Assembly: GCA_002633005.1 (NCBI GenBank)
Contig: NMRA01000461.1
Coordinates: 167,861 to 231,860, forward strand
Direction of reading: 5' to 3'
DNA from: Phoronis australis
Lineage: Eukaryota; Phoronida; Phoronidae
DNA length: 64,000 nucleotides
The position numbers were made by a program, and so were the translations under genes. This document shows positions 23,751 to 34,336 of this stretch, in pieces (the first letter of the stretch is position 1; each line of letters begins with the position of its first letter). Below the pieces are notes generated by a model, which was not told the origin of the DNA, ran no database searches, and was given only the letters and a program-made list of their open reading frames with translations.

Positions 23751-25800
23751 AAATTCTTTAAGTGAATTACGCTGCAACTGGGGGAAAGCCGCACCCACCA
23801 AGATCAATAACACGCGATCTGTGACGAAGTAATACGAGTTTTTAATTAATTCTAATGCTGGTGACACACAATGTTGTCTGAAGACATCAAAACACGGTTC
23901 ATTGTAATTTTACGCGTAATTTGTAATTTTATTTTGGAGAGTTTAGACTTCGGTGCACGGTACAAAATGCACTTAACAGGTCGGTTAAATGAAATATTTA
24001 CACTTTTGCGACAACAGCCAAAGACATAACTTTTTCGGGGCAAATACTTTTCGACCTACTTTTCCCGTCTACATGCTTTGGTCGTCGTTTCTGTTGTTGT
24101 CCGTCCCAATCCGACTCCATTATAATGTCGTGTGGAGAAAGGCGTGAGGAAGACACATTTACGCAGACACTCATTTATTGCAGACTGGCTAAACACTATA
24201 GAACTTATTTCTGTCAAAACAGACAGCAAAGAATACAAAAATATGACAGTAATTACTACTCACTATTCATACACTTGACATGCCAGTAGAAGACCGACAT
24301 AGTGGTATAAGTACTTCAATAAATAAACAAATTAATATGCCTGACCCCTTAGAAAAATAAATAAAGGGGTGCTACATGTACATATCTACTTAGATCAGCG
24401 TGTGTCAGAAATTGGTTGTGGGTTTAGTTTAATAGGTAAATGAAGTTATGCTTTTGATTTTGGGTGGATGGAAAAAGAGAATTATTAAATCAAGTAATTA
24501 ACTTATTATCTGATAACCACTAATTAATGAAACTGAAACTTGATGTTAATTAAGTACACTAACTACCTTAGCGCCCTTTGTTGGGATACCTTCTATAAAT
24601 TGACAGTAAATAACTAAACGTCTTATGTACACTAGTCTTGTTGGTCGATCGTCGTACTAAAACACGATGTAGTGTAACAGTGTACTTGTTGGTCACCGTC
24701 ATTCACCACCCAGTCAAGTCTTCGGTATCGCTCTAGCCACGGTGCACTACGCTGGCCACAGTCTTTCGTGACATGACGGCACGTGTAGCCTTTATCTACC
24801 CACAATTCTCTTATTGCAGGGTTTTCCCTGCCAGGGCACACCACAGGGGAGACGAGTCCTACCGCACGTCCTTCGTAAGAGTGATAAAAAACAAAAGTTT
24901 TTAGCATTTCCAAGTGGAAAACACTACTGGTGATAAGTGAATGAATAAGTGATGCTACAGATTTTCAATCGGTTAATTCACATCTCAAAAAATCCACGAA
25001 CACAAAAATATGACAAAAAAGACCAAATTCGACAGTTTTCTACCCAAAATTAACACTTCCCTAAAAGTGTTAGGAAATATCTAGCAGCAGGTTAAGAATA
25101 CCTGTTCTATCTACATTTTGAGAATTTGGTCACAGTACTCTCCTTACCGGATACATTTTTGTCAAATTTTGATCTGTTTTACAGCACCCTGAAGTCCTAC
25201 CCGGTTACTCATACAGCAGGCGACAGGGGTTGAAAGCAATCGAAAGCCACCAGTTTTCATCAAATTTACTTCACGGCTAAAAGCTTGGCTTTTCTCATTC
25301 AAAAGCACAAGCAATCCAGTTTCATGGCAATTGTTTTCAACAGAGTCCTCAAACATGCCGCAAAACCCGACACAATCACTTTACATGTGTTTAAATTCTA
25401 GGAAATGTCCCGTTGCTGTAGCCTAAGTCTTCAGTGTTACCTGACACTTGCGCTTACCAAGATCCTGCTTAGAATCTTCCACGAGATGGCTCTGTTGTAC
25501 TATTTCTTCAGTAAAGTCCTATAGCTTCGACTACAAAATTCCATCCGACTATTTTCCAGACTTCTTCCTAAATTATATTAATGCAATTACTTAACGATTG
25601 TCTAATAACAAACACATGATCTTATCTATATAATTGGCTGTTACGATCTGATCTGAAAATCGTCTAGAATCTGCACAGTGCATTGATCCTAGGAACAAAG
25701 AAGTAAACAACATAGAAAAATACATGTTTATATCAAAAGTATATGTAAACAAATTTGACTCCGTGGTTTTAAAAGTACAAACACACAATATTGGGTAACG
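23751..25800. other. Region with unassigned minus-strand ORFs
   Basis: Two minus-strand ORFs read like protein but match no family I know. The one at 24632-24913 includes NPAIRELWVDKGYTC, HVTKDCGQRSAPWLERYRR and DWVVNDGDQQVHCY, with a possible CAG acceptor before the N-P-A-I part. The one at 25162-25356 includes ENNCHETGLLVLLNEK and NLMKTGGFRLLS. They could be exons of one minus-strand gene, but no matching donor/acceptor pair could be fixed. The remainder is AT-rich spacer. Confidence 0.25.
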
Positions 25801-25805
25801 TTAAC

Positions 25806-26146
25806 GGAACTATCTCAACTTCTTATATATAATCATAATGGAACTATCTCAACTACTATATAATCATAATGGAACTATATCAACTACTTACATATAATCA
25901 TAATGGAATTATCTGAACTACATGTACTTATATATAATCATAATGGAACTATATCAACTACTTATATATAATCACGATGGAACTATCTCAACTACTTATA
26001 TATAATCATAATGGAACTATCTCAACTACTTATATATAATCATAATGGAACTATCTCAACTACTTATATATAATCATAATGGAACTATCTCAACTACTTG
26101 TATATAATTATAATGGAACTATCTCAACTACTTATATATAATCAAT
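25806..26146. repeat. 34-bp minisatellite, about 10 copies
   Basis: The unit is 34 bp, containing GAACTATCTCAACTACTT followed by ATATATAATCATAATG. Four central copies (about 25978-26080) are identical or nearly so, while outer copies carry substitutions, a 3-bp deletion (second copy) and a 6-bp insertion ACATGT (fourth copy). This is the pattern of a locally expanding array with degenerate edges. It is non-coding and AT-rich. Confidence 0.92.
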
Positions 26147-27042
26147 ATGCATTCTGATAACATGATCATCAAGTCGATCGGTGTATACAATAACTGCAGT
26201 TTTATGGGTGTGTGCGTATACGTAGATGCATGTGCACAGAAACTAGTATTGTTTGTTTAGAATATTGAAATTTGTATTTGGCTATTCACGTTGGACATAG
26301 TTGCATAGGAAACAGCTTGAGTCATTGCATAGTCAATAAGTTTCTACAACAATGTTTTTGTAATATCTTGAAAGTACAGCAAAGGAGCAAACGCTCATCT
26401 TATGTGGAACTGGAGAGGGTATTTTATTTCCATTGATGATTTTAATGTAAACAGTGAGTTGCCGTGACTGATGCGTAAAAAGGAATCTAATCCCTTAAAA
26501 CCATAGACTAAAACCAAAAATTATGTCTCTATTTCAATTATTGAGGAAATTATATTTATGTTGGTGATTTCGAAACGTCGTGGGGGCCACCTTGGATATG
26601 ACGCAGTTTTAACCCATTTCCGCTGGTCAGATTTTGTTGACTTTTTCCTGTTAATGAGGATACCCAGTAGAGCGTTAAACCACTGTAAAACCTTTTTGTT
26701 GCAATTTGTTGTGGGTCAGGTGGTATATTGACTCGATAATGCATTACTGCTTTTGCATAACTATAGTCTTTTTATTTTGCTTCACAAACTCACAATTCCC
26801 TTAAAACATGCTAAAGGAATAAAGACTACACATGTACACCGATTGAAGTCTTCTCTTTTCTGTTTGATTCATTAAGAGTCACTGTGCTACACCTTGCCAT
26901 AGCGTACGCGTACGACTATTGTCTAGAACTACTTGCAAGCGAAAGAAAACGAAACGACGCCAAACGTTTTTACCGGTAGACGTATAGAAATGCTAATGGT
27001 GTTCAGTTAGTGTAATTATTGACCTTGCACTTGCTTCATTTC
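26147..27042. other. Spacer, nothing supported
   Basis: AT-rich sequence between the minisatellite and the MFS transporter region. The longest ORF is about 60 codons and has no recognisable features. Confidence 0.4.
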
Positions 27043-27286
27043 AGGCCATGTGCTATCTGGGAAGTGGTGCAGCATTTCGAGACCTTCTGCAAATAACAGC
27101 CCGGTCACATACGCGTCTAGCAATTTGTTCGCCTGGGCCATTAGGAAGTTGACGGGAATTATGATTGTGAGATACTTGATGACACTTAGCGATCACCACT
27201 TGCCTAATTCCTGCGCTCTCTTCTGTGTATCTCATATCTGCGATGATTGCAGCGCAAGGTTTAATTCTTGGTGCATACGAGCCGAG
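27043..27286 (+). pseudogene. Possible upstream exon of MFS (NaGLT1-like) gene, degraded
   Basis: After a TTTCAG acceptor, one frame reads SGAAFRDLLQIT and, in another frame near 27192-27285, ITTCLIPALSSVYLIS then AMIAAQGLILGAYEP, followed by a GTGAGT donor. These resemble the first loop (GP..LDL) and a later membrane helix of NaGLT1/MFSD4-type sugar transporters, a group whose C-terminal half lies just downstream. At least two frame changes and stops between the pieces imply a pseudogene or a poorly assembled exon. Confidence 0.35.
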
Positions 27287-28119
27287 TGAGTAAACTATGA
27301 GCCCTTGTAAACCACGCCCCGTGCCTGGGGTCTAGTCTTGTACTGTACTTCGTACACGAATTTTGACAACTTGCCAATTGTTTTCGTGCAAACTCACGGT
27401 CGTTGTATATTATTCTGTGGCAGATGATTTATGCATATGAGTTTTTAATCAAAGTTTGCCTTTCTGATTCTAATAAAACCTTCAAGTTCATAACTCAAGT
27501 ACTTGCTTTATTGCTGTGGTCATCAAGTGCAAAATTGAATTTGACACTAATTCACACCAGCCGTCGAGTAATCGAGCATAGACTAATAGGAGCTTATCTT
27601 GAGTTAAAATAAAACTATAATAGAAAATGTCAACAATAACGTCAAAATTCGCTTAGCTGACCGACTAAACACAGACAAGGAGATCTGAAGTCATAATGGA
27701 AGTAGAAAAAGAAGATGTTTTAAAGTATCGTTTATGCCTTGTTTGAAGGTAATCATCAATTGTTCCTGGCCAGACGTCCCTTCAACCCGTGTGTCTTTTC
27801 CAGGTTTGACGACAACTTTAGCTAAATTTGGAGGAAGGCATCGAGAGCTGCTCCTGCAAACCGAAAACATGCTGAAGCTCTGGGGACCAATTGTTGGGAC
27901 CTTGATAATACGGCAACTTGTGTCCAACAAACTGACCGGAGTAGACTCGTGCAATCGCAAATCTTGGTTAGTAACACTAATGTGAAAAATCCACGCTTGT
28001 TTTCTCAAGACTTCCAACAGTCGACTGCTCAGCGCTGGACGTAATCTCATGTCACTTACGCTAACGTTACACTTGGAAGTCCGTGCCTGTTTTCAACCGG
28101 GGCATTTTTGTTAGATATG
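27287..28119. other. Region between MFS pieces
   Basis: A TTTTCCAG acceptor near 27800 is followed by LTTTLAKFGG and MLKLWGPIVGTLI, which could be the middle loop and following helix of the same transporter (family pattern G..N...LWG...G). The frame closes within about 80 codons, and this match is weak. The minus-strand ORF over 27691-28050 is its shadow. Confidence 0.25.
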
Positions 28120-28848
28120 CGTTGACTAACGTTGTCAGTGGGAACGACTATGCCAATTCTGAGGCGGACATGAAACAGTTAAAAGTTTTAAGTGAAATAT
28201 TCCTCAAGTATCCAGTGATTGGAATGACCGTCATTGTTTTTGTTATGACCATATGCTGGACTGGCCTTCAAAATCCTTTATGAACATCTTCACAACATTT
28301 GTATTCATTCTAAGTCACAAATTCCCAAAGCGGAAGCGGTCTACATGGCATCGGTAATGTTCGTCGGATCTGCATTTGGAAGTGCAAATGCTATCTGGAT
28401 TTCAAAACTAATAAGGTCGTTTGAGATGATGACTGTAAGCATGTCAGCAGTAGCAGTCATATCATTGTTGTTATGTATTTTTGGGGAACATAACAGAATT
28501 CTCGTTTGGATTTCGTCAGCGAATGTTGGCTTCTTTAGCAGTTCGGTACTTCCTTCCATTACGTTATTTTCTTTAGCCAACATTGCTGAACATCCAATCG
28601 TAATAAATATCTGCAAAGGAGGTCAGTCACTGGGGGATGTGTTATTTCCATCTGCAGTAGCTCTGGCGTTTGATGCGATTGGACAGATGGCATTAATTTA
28701 TGTAATCTACATGTATGGCGCAGCCATGGTATCATTAGTGTTATTGTGTCCGCTGTATCTGCTGGCAAAGTATTCGCCTCAATCCGCCGAACAAAAGGAC
28801 CAAGAGTTGCTCACGATCGTAGACAAAAAACCAAAGTGTTCAAAATAA
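28120..28848 (+). pseudogene. MFS transporter C-terminal half (NaGLT1/MFSD4-like) with a frameshift
   Basis: The last 168 codons (28345-28848) form four or five membrane helices: MASVMFVGSAFGSANAIW, then MTVSMSAVAVISLLLCIFG, ILVWISSANVGFF, a loop with CKGGQSLGDVLFP, and YVIYMYGAAMVSLVLLCPL, with a polar tail ending PKCSK. This matches the layout of helices 8-12 of NaGLT1/MFSD4 transporters, plasma-membrane sugar carriers. In-frame sequence continues upstream to about 28250 (AGLAFKILYEH). The preceding helix, VIGMTVIVFVMTI, is in a different frame, so about 28250 holds a frameshift (net +1 or -2). There is no intron consensus at that point. It is either a pseudogene or a base error in the assembly. 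Confidence 0.6.
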
Positions 28849-29743
28849 ACCTGATCGTCTTAGAAATGAGTAACGTCAAAACACATGGAACTTTTAAACT
28901 ATTTAATTTGGGCAATGCAAGGATTTATTTATGCAGTCAATTAGCTTGAGTCTTTGCGTGATGGATTCTCACAACTAACGACAGTGTAATTACTAGAACT
29001 GTGTGAGTTCCCCAGAACACTATCAATACCAACAGCGCGGAACGGATGACGTGCAATGCAAGTCTCGTTGTTTTTTGAGAATGGAAACTGCAAAAGTTCT
29101 TCTAAATTTCACAGTGCACTGAAATGACTGCGTGAGTTTTGTTCAGGTCAAGACACCTCTTTTAACCCTCTTGAATAAGGATGCAAGGTAGTGATATGCA
29201 GTGTACTCATTTTAGGTCAGACATTGCCTTTGAATGAGATACATAGACCGGATAACTACTTGTGCATTTATTTTCGTATATAAAAATGTTTATTGACACA
29301 TGTATATGTATACATGATAAATGATTTGCGATTTTCAATAAATCATGTAGGCAGTGTTTATATCTTTTCCAGGTACAGAAGTAATTTGATTCTTGAGCAG
29401 AAATGATGCCTATAGTACCTTCCTATACAAAGGACATATAATTTCAAAAAATTAAAAATACCTTGTAAATTAAATCAATTTACTATTTTGTGTCATCAGC
29501 GTCAGGACCATGGGTCTCACGTTTTTACTAGACATCGAATTTAGCATACTTTTATGCACATTCAAGTTGAGTGTTCATTATTCTACGGCCGAGATGACTG
29601 TGGGCATGTGATGGTTCCTGATTTAAGGATAAAGCCAATTGTCTGAACTAAAAAAAATGTTTTTTTTTTCTCAAAACCGGAAGTTTCTTCTCGAGCATGT
29701 TTCTTCAGTCTAGGGTCATCAAATGCAAACTTAGACGAGAATC
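28849..29743. other. Spacer, nothing supported
   Basis: AT-rich non-coding sequence downstream of the transporter remnant. AATAAA words occur immediately at the transporter stop (about 28845) and near 29337, so either could serve a transcript end. No ORF or repeat of note. Confidence 0.4.
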
Positions 29744-30026
29744 TCAAGCGCATAACACATAATGTACTCGATCAGTTATCTTGAGTTCGCACAAACGGTT
29801 AAATGAATCGTGATTTGTCGCCTGCCGGAACATGAACTTTTGCGACCCCATTCTTGCGTGACGCTTAACCCCGTGGACATGTGGGTGCAGGTAGTCACCG
29901 AGCTGTGCTAATAGCTTTCCATGCCACGATAGTTTGAAGACTTCACAGGTCTTCACAAGCAAAACGTCCGTCGCAATTGATGTTGTATTCCCAGTCATTG
30001 CTGTAAGGTATTTGCTTGTGACGCTG
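29744..30026 (-). CDS. Possible terminal exon of an unknown gene
   Basis: On the minus strand a CTTGCACTGACAG acceptor is followed by about 94 open codons to a stop at 29744: SSVTSKYLTAMTGNTTS, LVKTCEVFKLSWHGKLL, then GDYLHPHVHGVKRHARMG and NRLCELKITDRVHYVLC. Composition is protein-like, with two to three Cys and no low complexity. I do not recognise a domain and found no upstream exon, so the call depends on the acceptor and the open frame. Confidence 0.3.
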
Positions 30027-30060
30027 GATCTGTCAGTGCAAGTTAATAGAAACATTTACA

Positions 30061-30856
30061 CTTAAATTGTACCTTTGACTCAACTCGGTTGACTTTTTGT
30101 AATCCGTGCCTGGGTATTGTTCTTTTATTATCACAAACATTTTAAATCTGGTCTTCACGCCAAGCATTGGCTACATCACGTGACCTAATGAAAACAAGTC
30201 CGAACAGAATTCTGCCATCAAACAGATTTAAAATGTTTTGTAATCTATATTCCCAATGTTCTGAAGAGTTGCACCGATTCAAGAATATTCTACAATCATT
30301 CTACAAACATACATGTACATTTGTATACAACGTTCTAGAATGTTCCGGACCACAGCTCTATGTTAGTCACTAATATGCTGGATTTACTAGAATGTTCTCT
30401 AGAATTCTGCAGTAAACGAATTACATCATCAAATGCCTGACCTCACAGGACATTGGAATCAAGTGCTTTCTGCTAGCATACAAAAAGAATAACAAAATAA
30501 CCCTTCTAGAACTAAGGCCAGTGCCAGTCTAGGCCTACTCCTGACGCCTTGAGATCACTCAGTTCCCAAGCAAGCAACAATACATTGACCAGGTCGTTAC
30601 TCAAAATTTTTTCATTGGTTTCCACTCTGACATGACTCTGTTTGGTCCCATGATTTCCCTGAGCCAACTGCGACCAAATGAACTAAGCTCATATGTCGGC
30701 ATTAGCGCCAGGAATAGCCCGTGCTGCTATCCATCAAATGCAACAGCGGCCTCCTCTCGACTGCAGAGTGTTAATTGCAAGTAAGTGTACATTTTATTCT
30801 CGAAAAATTCAATTCCCGTTCGTTTTCCCAAAAATGTCATTCGAAAACAATTTTGC
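30061..30856. other. Spacer left of the Kolobok element
   Basis: No coding region seen. The stretch 30290-30410 contains several close-spaced TTCTAGAATGTTC-like words, probably a small local repeat. Otherwise unremarkable. Confidence 0.35.
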
Positions 30857-31126
30857 TTAAAGGCGAAGGCAACCTTTTTTCATGTCATTTTGAGCTAAAA
30901 TAAGGTTGGTTGGTTATCCTAGACATATTATCCACTTAATTACAGCTTTTCGTAATTTTGTTAATTACTCGTCTGCTACTCCGGAAGTGACGTTTTAGGA
31001 GTCAATCATTTCGCGCCAATTTCTTTTCATATAGTCTTGACTGTGAGATCTGCCAAGTCAGTCATTGTTCTACCTCGGTTGTGTTAAGTAACGTCGTCGT
31101 TTGCTTTCATTTACTAGTGAGTCAAA

Positions 31127-31935
31127 ATGCCACACTGTTGCTGCGTACCGGGATGTACTAATTATCGTCTCACACGCGCTTTGGGAATACCTTAGCATCG
31201 CTTTTCGATGGATGACACACTTCGCCGTACTTAGCTCGTTCGTGTGAAGAACGCAGCGTTACCCGTCCACGCAACGTACAAAGCAGTCGAGAATGTCCGT
31301 GTGTGTGGCAAGCACTTTCTGCCGTCCGATAACGAAAGGGATTTGTACGCTGAACTGATGAAGGTCCCTGCGAGACAACGCCTGAAGAAGGATGCCATTC
31401 CGTCTCTGTTGATTCCCGACAGTGCCCCGTCGCCAACCCCGAGAAGTGCGTTTTTGAAGAGTGAACCCTCGCGAGCTGTGGCCAGTACAGTGACTGGAGC
31501 CAGTGGAGGCACTTCATCCACTGTCACCCGTGCCTCCGAACGTACCCCAGAGCGTGCCATTCCTGGAAACGGTAGTGATTCGCCCTGTGCTGTTTTCTCC
31601 AGCCCAGAGCCTCTAACCAGCCCTGCAGCGATATTGAGTAGTGGGAGTGATTACAGGCCCAGTTCAACACCCAGTGAAGAGGACAGTTCGTCTTCCAGTG
31701 AACAGATCGATGAGCCAAACTTTGGTAAGTTTGTTGTGGACTTGTCTAAAGTATTGGAGCTATTTAGAAGGTGCCAGGTGTGTGACGAGGGAGTCACACG
31801 ACACGATGTAAGCAGTTTGGGTGCTCAGGTCACCATCCAGTGGGAGTGTGTCGCGGGACATTCTGGCAAGTGGGACAGTTGTTCCTCTCTCCGTGGTATG
31901 CCGGAGGTCCACTTAGCCGTGTCCAGTAGTGGCTT
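31127..31935 (+). pseudogene. THAP-domain transposase fragment with two in-frame TAG codons
   Basis: From ATG 31127 the frame reads MPHCCCVPGCTNYRLTRA, the N-terminal C2 pair of a THAP zinc finger. It meets TAG at 31193 where the family has an aromatic/His region, resumes HRFSMDDTLRRT, and meets TAG at 31232 exactly where the invariant THAP Trp is expected (TGG to TAG). It then continues in the same frame: LVRVKNAALP, VRVCGKHFLPSD (the C..H half) and a Ser/Pro-rich linker. Further on is CQVCDEG, then QWECVAGHSGKW, a Cys-rich segment seen after THAP in such transposases. Apart from the two stops the frame stays open for over 300 codons, so inactivation looks recent. Family similarity ends near 31935 at the internal deletion. 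Confidence 0.75.
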
Positions 31936-31939
31936 GGCC

Positions 31940-32220
31940 TCGTCGAACTCTGAACAGCACAAGCATTCCACAGAGGTAGGCATAACAACGCACAAAGTGC
32001 GTTTGCACCAAGATGTGTCACCACATCTGTCCTCAGTAGCCGCCTGGTTTCTCTCAACAGCTGCCTGTGCCTGTGCGTACTCTGCCTCGTTATACTCGGG
32101 CTCAAGCATGTACCCACCCACTGAATGTCCGTGAAAAAATTCCTCGTCACCACTGCTGTGAACAAGGTCTCCGTCACTCACAGTACTGTCCCTGTGATAC
32201 GGGTCACCGACTCCAGCCAT
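31940..32220 (-). CDS. P2X7-C-like cysteine-motif ORF, truncated, inside the Kolobok element
   Basis: From an ATG at 32220 (or 32238) the minus strand reads MAGVGDPYHRD, an acidic stretch, then YNEAEYAQAQAAVERN. It is followed by the pattern W-C-x4-C-x3-M-P-T-x3-E-C-x-C-C-S-E, which matches the cytoplasmic cysteine-rich domain of P2X purinoceptor 7. That domain also occurs as stand-alone proteins in many invertebrate transposon-rich genomes. The open frame runs on to 31825 but beyond about 31940 it is antisense to the THAP ORF, so the true C-terminal half (with later Cys/His) is missing through the deletion. Its role in the transposon is unknown; DNA or metal binding is only a guess. Confidence 0.55.
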
Positions 32221-32557
32221 TTTCAGCTTACAGCACACTAAACAATCCCTAAGTCCAATGTAGTTGAGTTCTCTACTAACCTATCTTGCCGCAGAATACT
32301 CGGCGATGGAAAGTGGTGGCGACAATTGTTGAAAAACAGCACAAAACAAAAGTAGAATAGAACAGATTCGCACTGTAAACTCAACGCAAAACTAAGTGGC
32401 GGGAAACGCTTGTCTCCTAAAACGTCACTTCTGCAGTAGAGGACGAGTAATTAATAAAATTACGAAAAGCTGTAATTAAGTGGAAAATATGTCTAGGATA
32501 ACCAACCAACTTTATTTTAGCTCAAAATGACATGAAAAATGTTGCCTTCGCCCTTAA

Positions 32558-33960
32558 CCCGGTATTTCTGAAAGAGCCTGTACATGTAGGTTATCCAAGA
32601 AGCGTACACAGATAGCAACCGGCAAAAGTAAATCGGTATAGGGCGTCATGAAACCGGAAGTTATTTTAGGAACCAATCTCTCTACGTGCACATGCATGGA
32701 ACACGACTTGAAAAATGTCCTGTTTCATGGCATGTCTCGATCAGATTGAAGGCCGTTAGCCCTGGTCCCAGGATTTTTTTGTGTACTTGTTTGTAAAAAA
32801 GTACAGCTGCTTGCGTGGGTTAGTCATCGTTGTATATAATGTACTTGATATGCCAATACTAGTTCAAACACTAATTTTAGTGCTTTTCAAAGTGAGATCT
32901 GTGATTTCATAAATTAAATGTTATTTAAGAATGCTATAAATAGGACGAATAAAAGAGAGTGTCTGATAGTATTGTAAACCCGAAATTTCACATGTATTCA
33001 ATAGAAGCATTATTTCCGTATCTGCATGTAGTTGACTTACGTGTAGGTGGCAATTATTGAAGAAGTGACCTGGTATCCCCGAGTCTGAATCACGCCGTGC
33101 CTGCTGGCGTAAACATGGCGTAATGCACTGAACGTTCACTTCTGAAAAGTTTGCAAGTTGTTGACTTTCTATCTGTAAAAGAAAACGTGCCTGGATACCC
33201 TGTTAAGGAGAAGGGGTAACAACCACCCACTAAATGTTCATTATACTTTGGGTTGGAGACATCGAACACTTGACATTTTTGACGAAATAAAACCGATCTG
33301 TTAGACGACACAAAATGGATTTATAATCTGCGTAAAATCTTAATTTTAATCACTTTCAGAAGTAGGCCCATTTTCATGGTTTCTGAAAACCTTACCAAGT
33401 AGTGTAGAGATACATGTATAGGAGATTTCACTGTGAGTTCGCTGTTATCGCTACCACTAGCGCCGAGAAGTGGTGAATAAGCAACGGTCATGTAGGAAGG
33501 GCGAGAACAATGAAAAGACGTATTTTGCAGCGCAATAAATTGCACTAATTCATCCACGAAAACCCCAGACGTATCATTTTTTAGGTTTCCTAGGGATCCA
33601 GAAAGTAAGGATTATCTGATATTCAATGATATGATACATTGTCAGTCAAGTTAGGGGATATGTGGGTCTCTGTGAAAAGGTGAAAAAATCGTCATAATTT
33701 TAATGTATGGGTTAGCCCAAGTTATGCAAAACCAGTAAGTCAATGAAAACTTAATTCTTTGCGCCAATGACGCGGGACACTGCCCTAAAAGTATCCATGG
33801 ATCGACATTTGAGTCCTAGTATTTTGGTTGATACCAAGACGGCACAAGAACAATAGGACAGGACTTCTGTAGTGTAGTGTAGGCTATCAGTCTTCTATGG
33901 ACCTGGTGAGTATGAGGTTTGTTCCTGAGTCTCTCATTACGCTGGTAGGCGACCTAATGA
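32558..33960. other. Spacer right of the Kolobok element
   Basis: No supported gene; ORFs are of chance length. No inverted or tandem repeat was recognised. Confidence 0.35.
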
Positions 33961-34079
33961 ATTGAGATGCAGCTTACTTGTCCAAGAACAGCTCTCGTTA
34001 TGCTCTTGTTACTTCGAGGAGTCCATGTTCATGAATGCTCGTATGAAGAATAAACTGGTATGTAATGCAGTGCCAGCAG

Positions 34080-34336
34080 TATTTGATATCTCGAATTCAC
34101 AACAAACGAGGATGTCTATCGTTCTCCGGAAATGTTGCATATTACGGCTCTGGAATAGACTTTTTTGCATGTCTGATTATCGTCTCACAAATCAAGTACT
34201 GAGACATCACGTGTATAAAGGACAATTAGTCAAACCCTATTTTTCAAATGTTTACAAGGTCGATCAGAATGAACCATTTTATAAAAGAATAGCCTTTGGG
34301 TTGTTGAGAGCAAAAGATGGATCTTTCAGAGTCTGA
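34080..34336 (+). mobile_element. LINE relic, C-terminal endonuclease/RT protein fragment
   Basis: The reading ILRLWNRLFCMSDYRLTNQV matches the conserved LWNRL..M...RLT.KVF motif found near the C-terminus of CR1/Jockey-like ORF2 proteins, followed by a short basic tail and a stop at 34336. No RT core is visible upstream, so this is a small leftover of a non-LTR retrotransposon. Similarity is limited to about 20-30 residues. Confidence 0.45.

Larger units (their letters stand above)
30861..32553. mobile_element. Kolobok-type DNA transposon, 1693 bp, ends intact
   Basis: TTAA (30857-30860 and 32554-32557) flanks inverted repeats of about 140 bp: left 30861-31001, right 32414-32553. They begin AGGCGAAGGCAAC on the left and GGGCGAAGGCAAC on the right strand and differ at only about a dozen positions. 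TTAA target duplication together with a THAP-domain ORF is the combination known for the Kolobok superfamily. Inside, a THAP ORF reads rightward and a P2X7-C-like ORF reads leftward; both stop abruptly where they meet, near 31935. The element is therefore an internally deleted derivative that keeps the outer parts of a larger autonomous element. It has no catalytic domain and would need a transposase supplied elsewhere. Confidence 0.88.
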
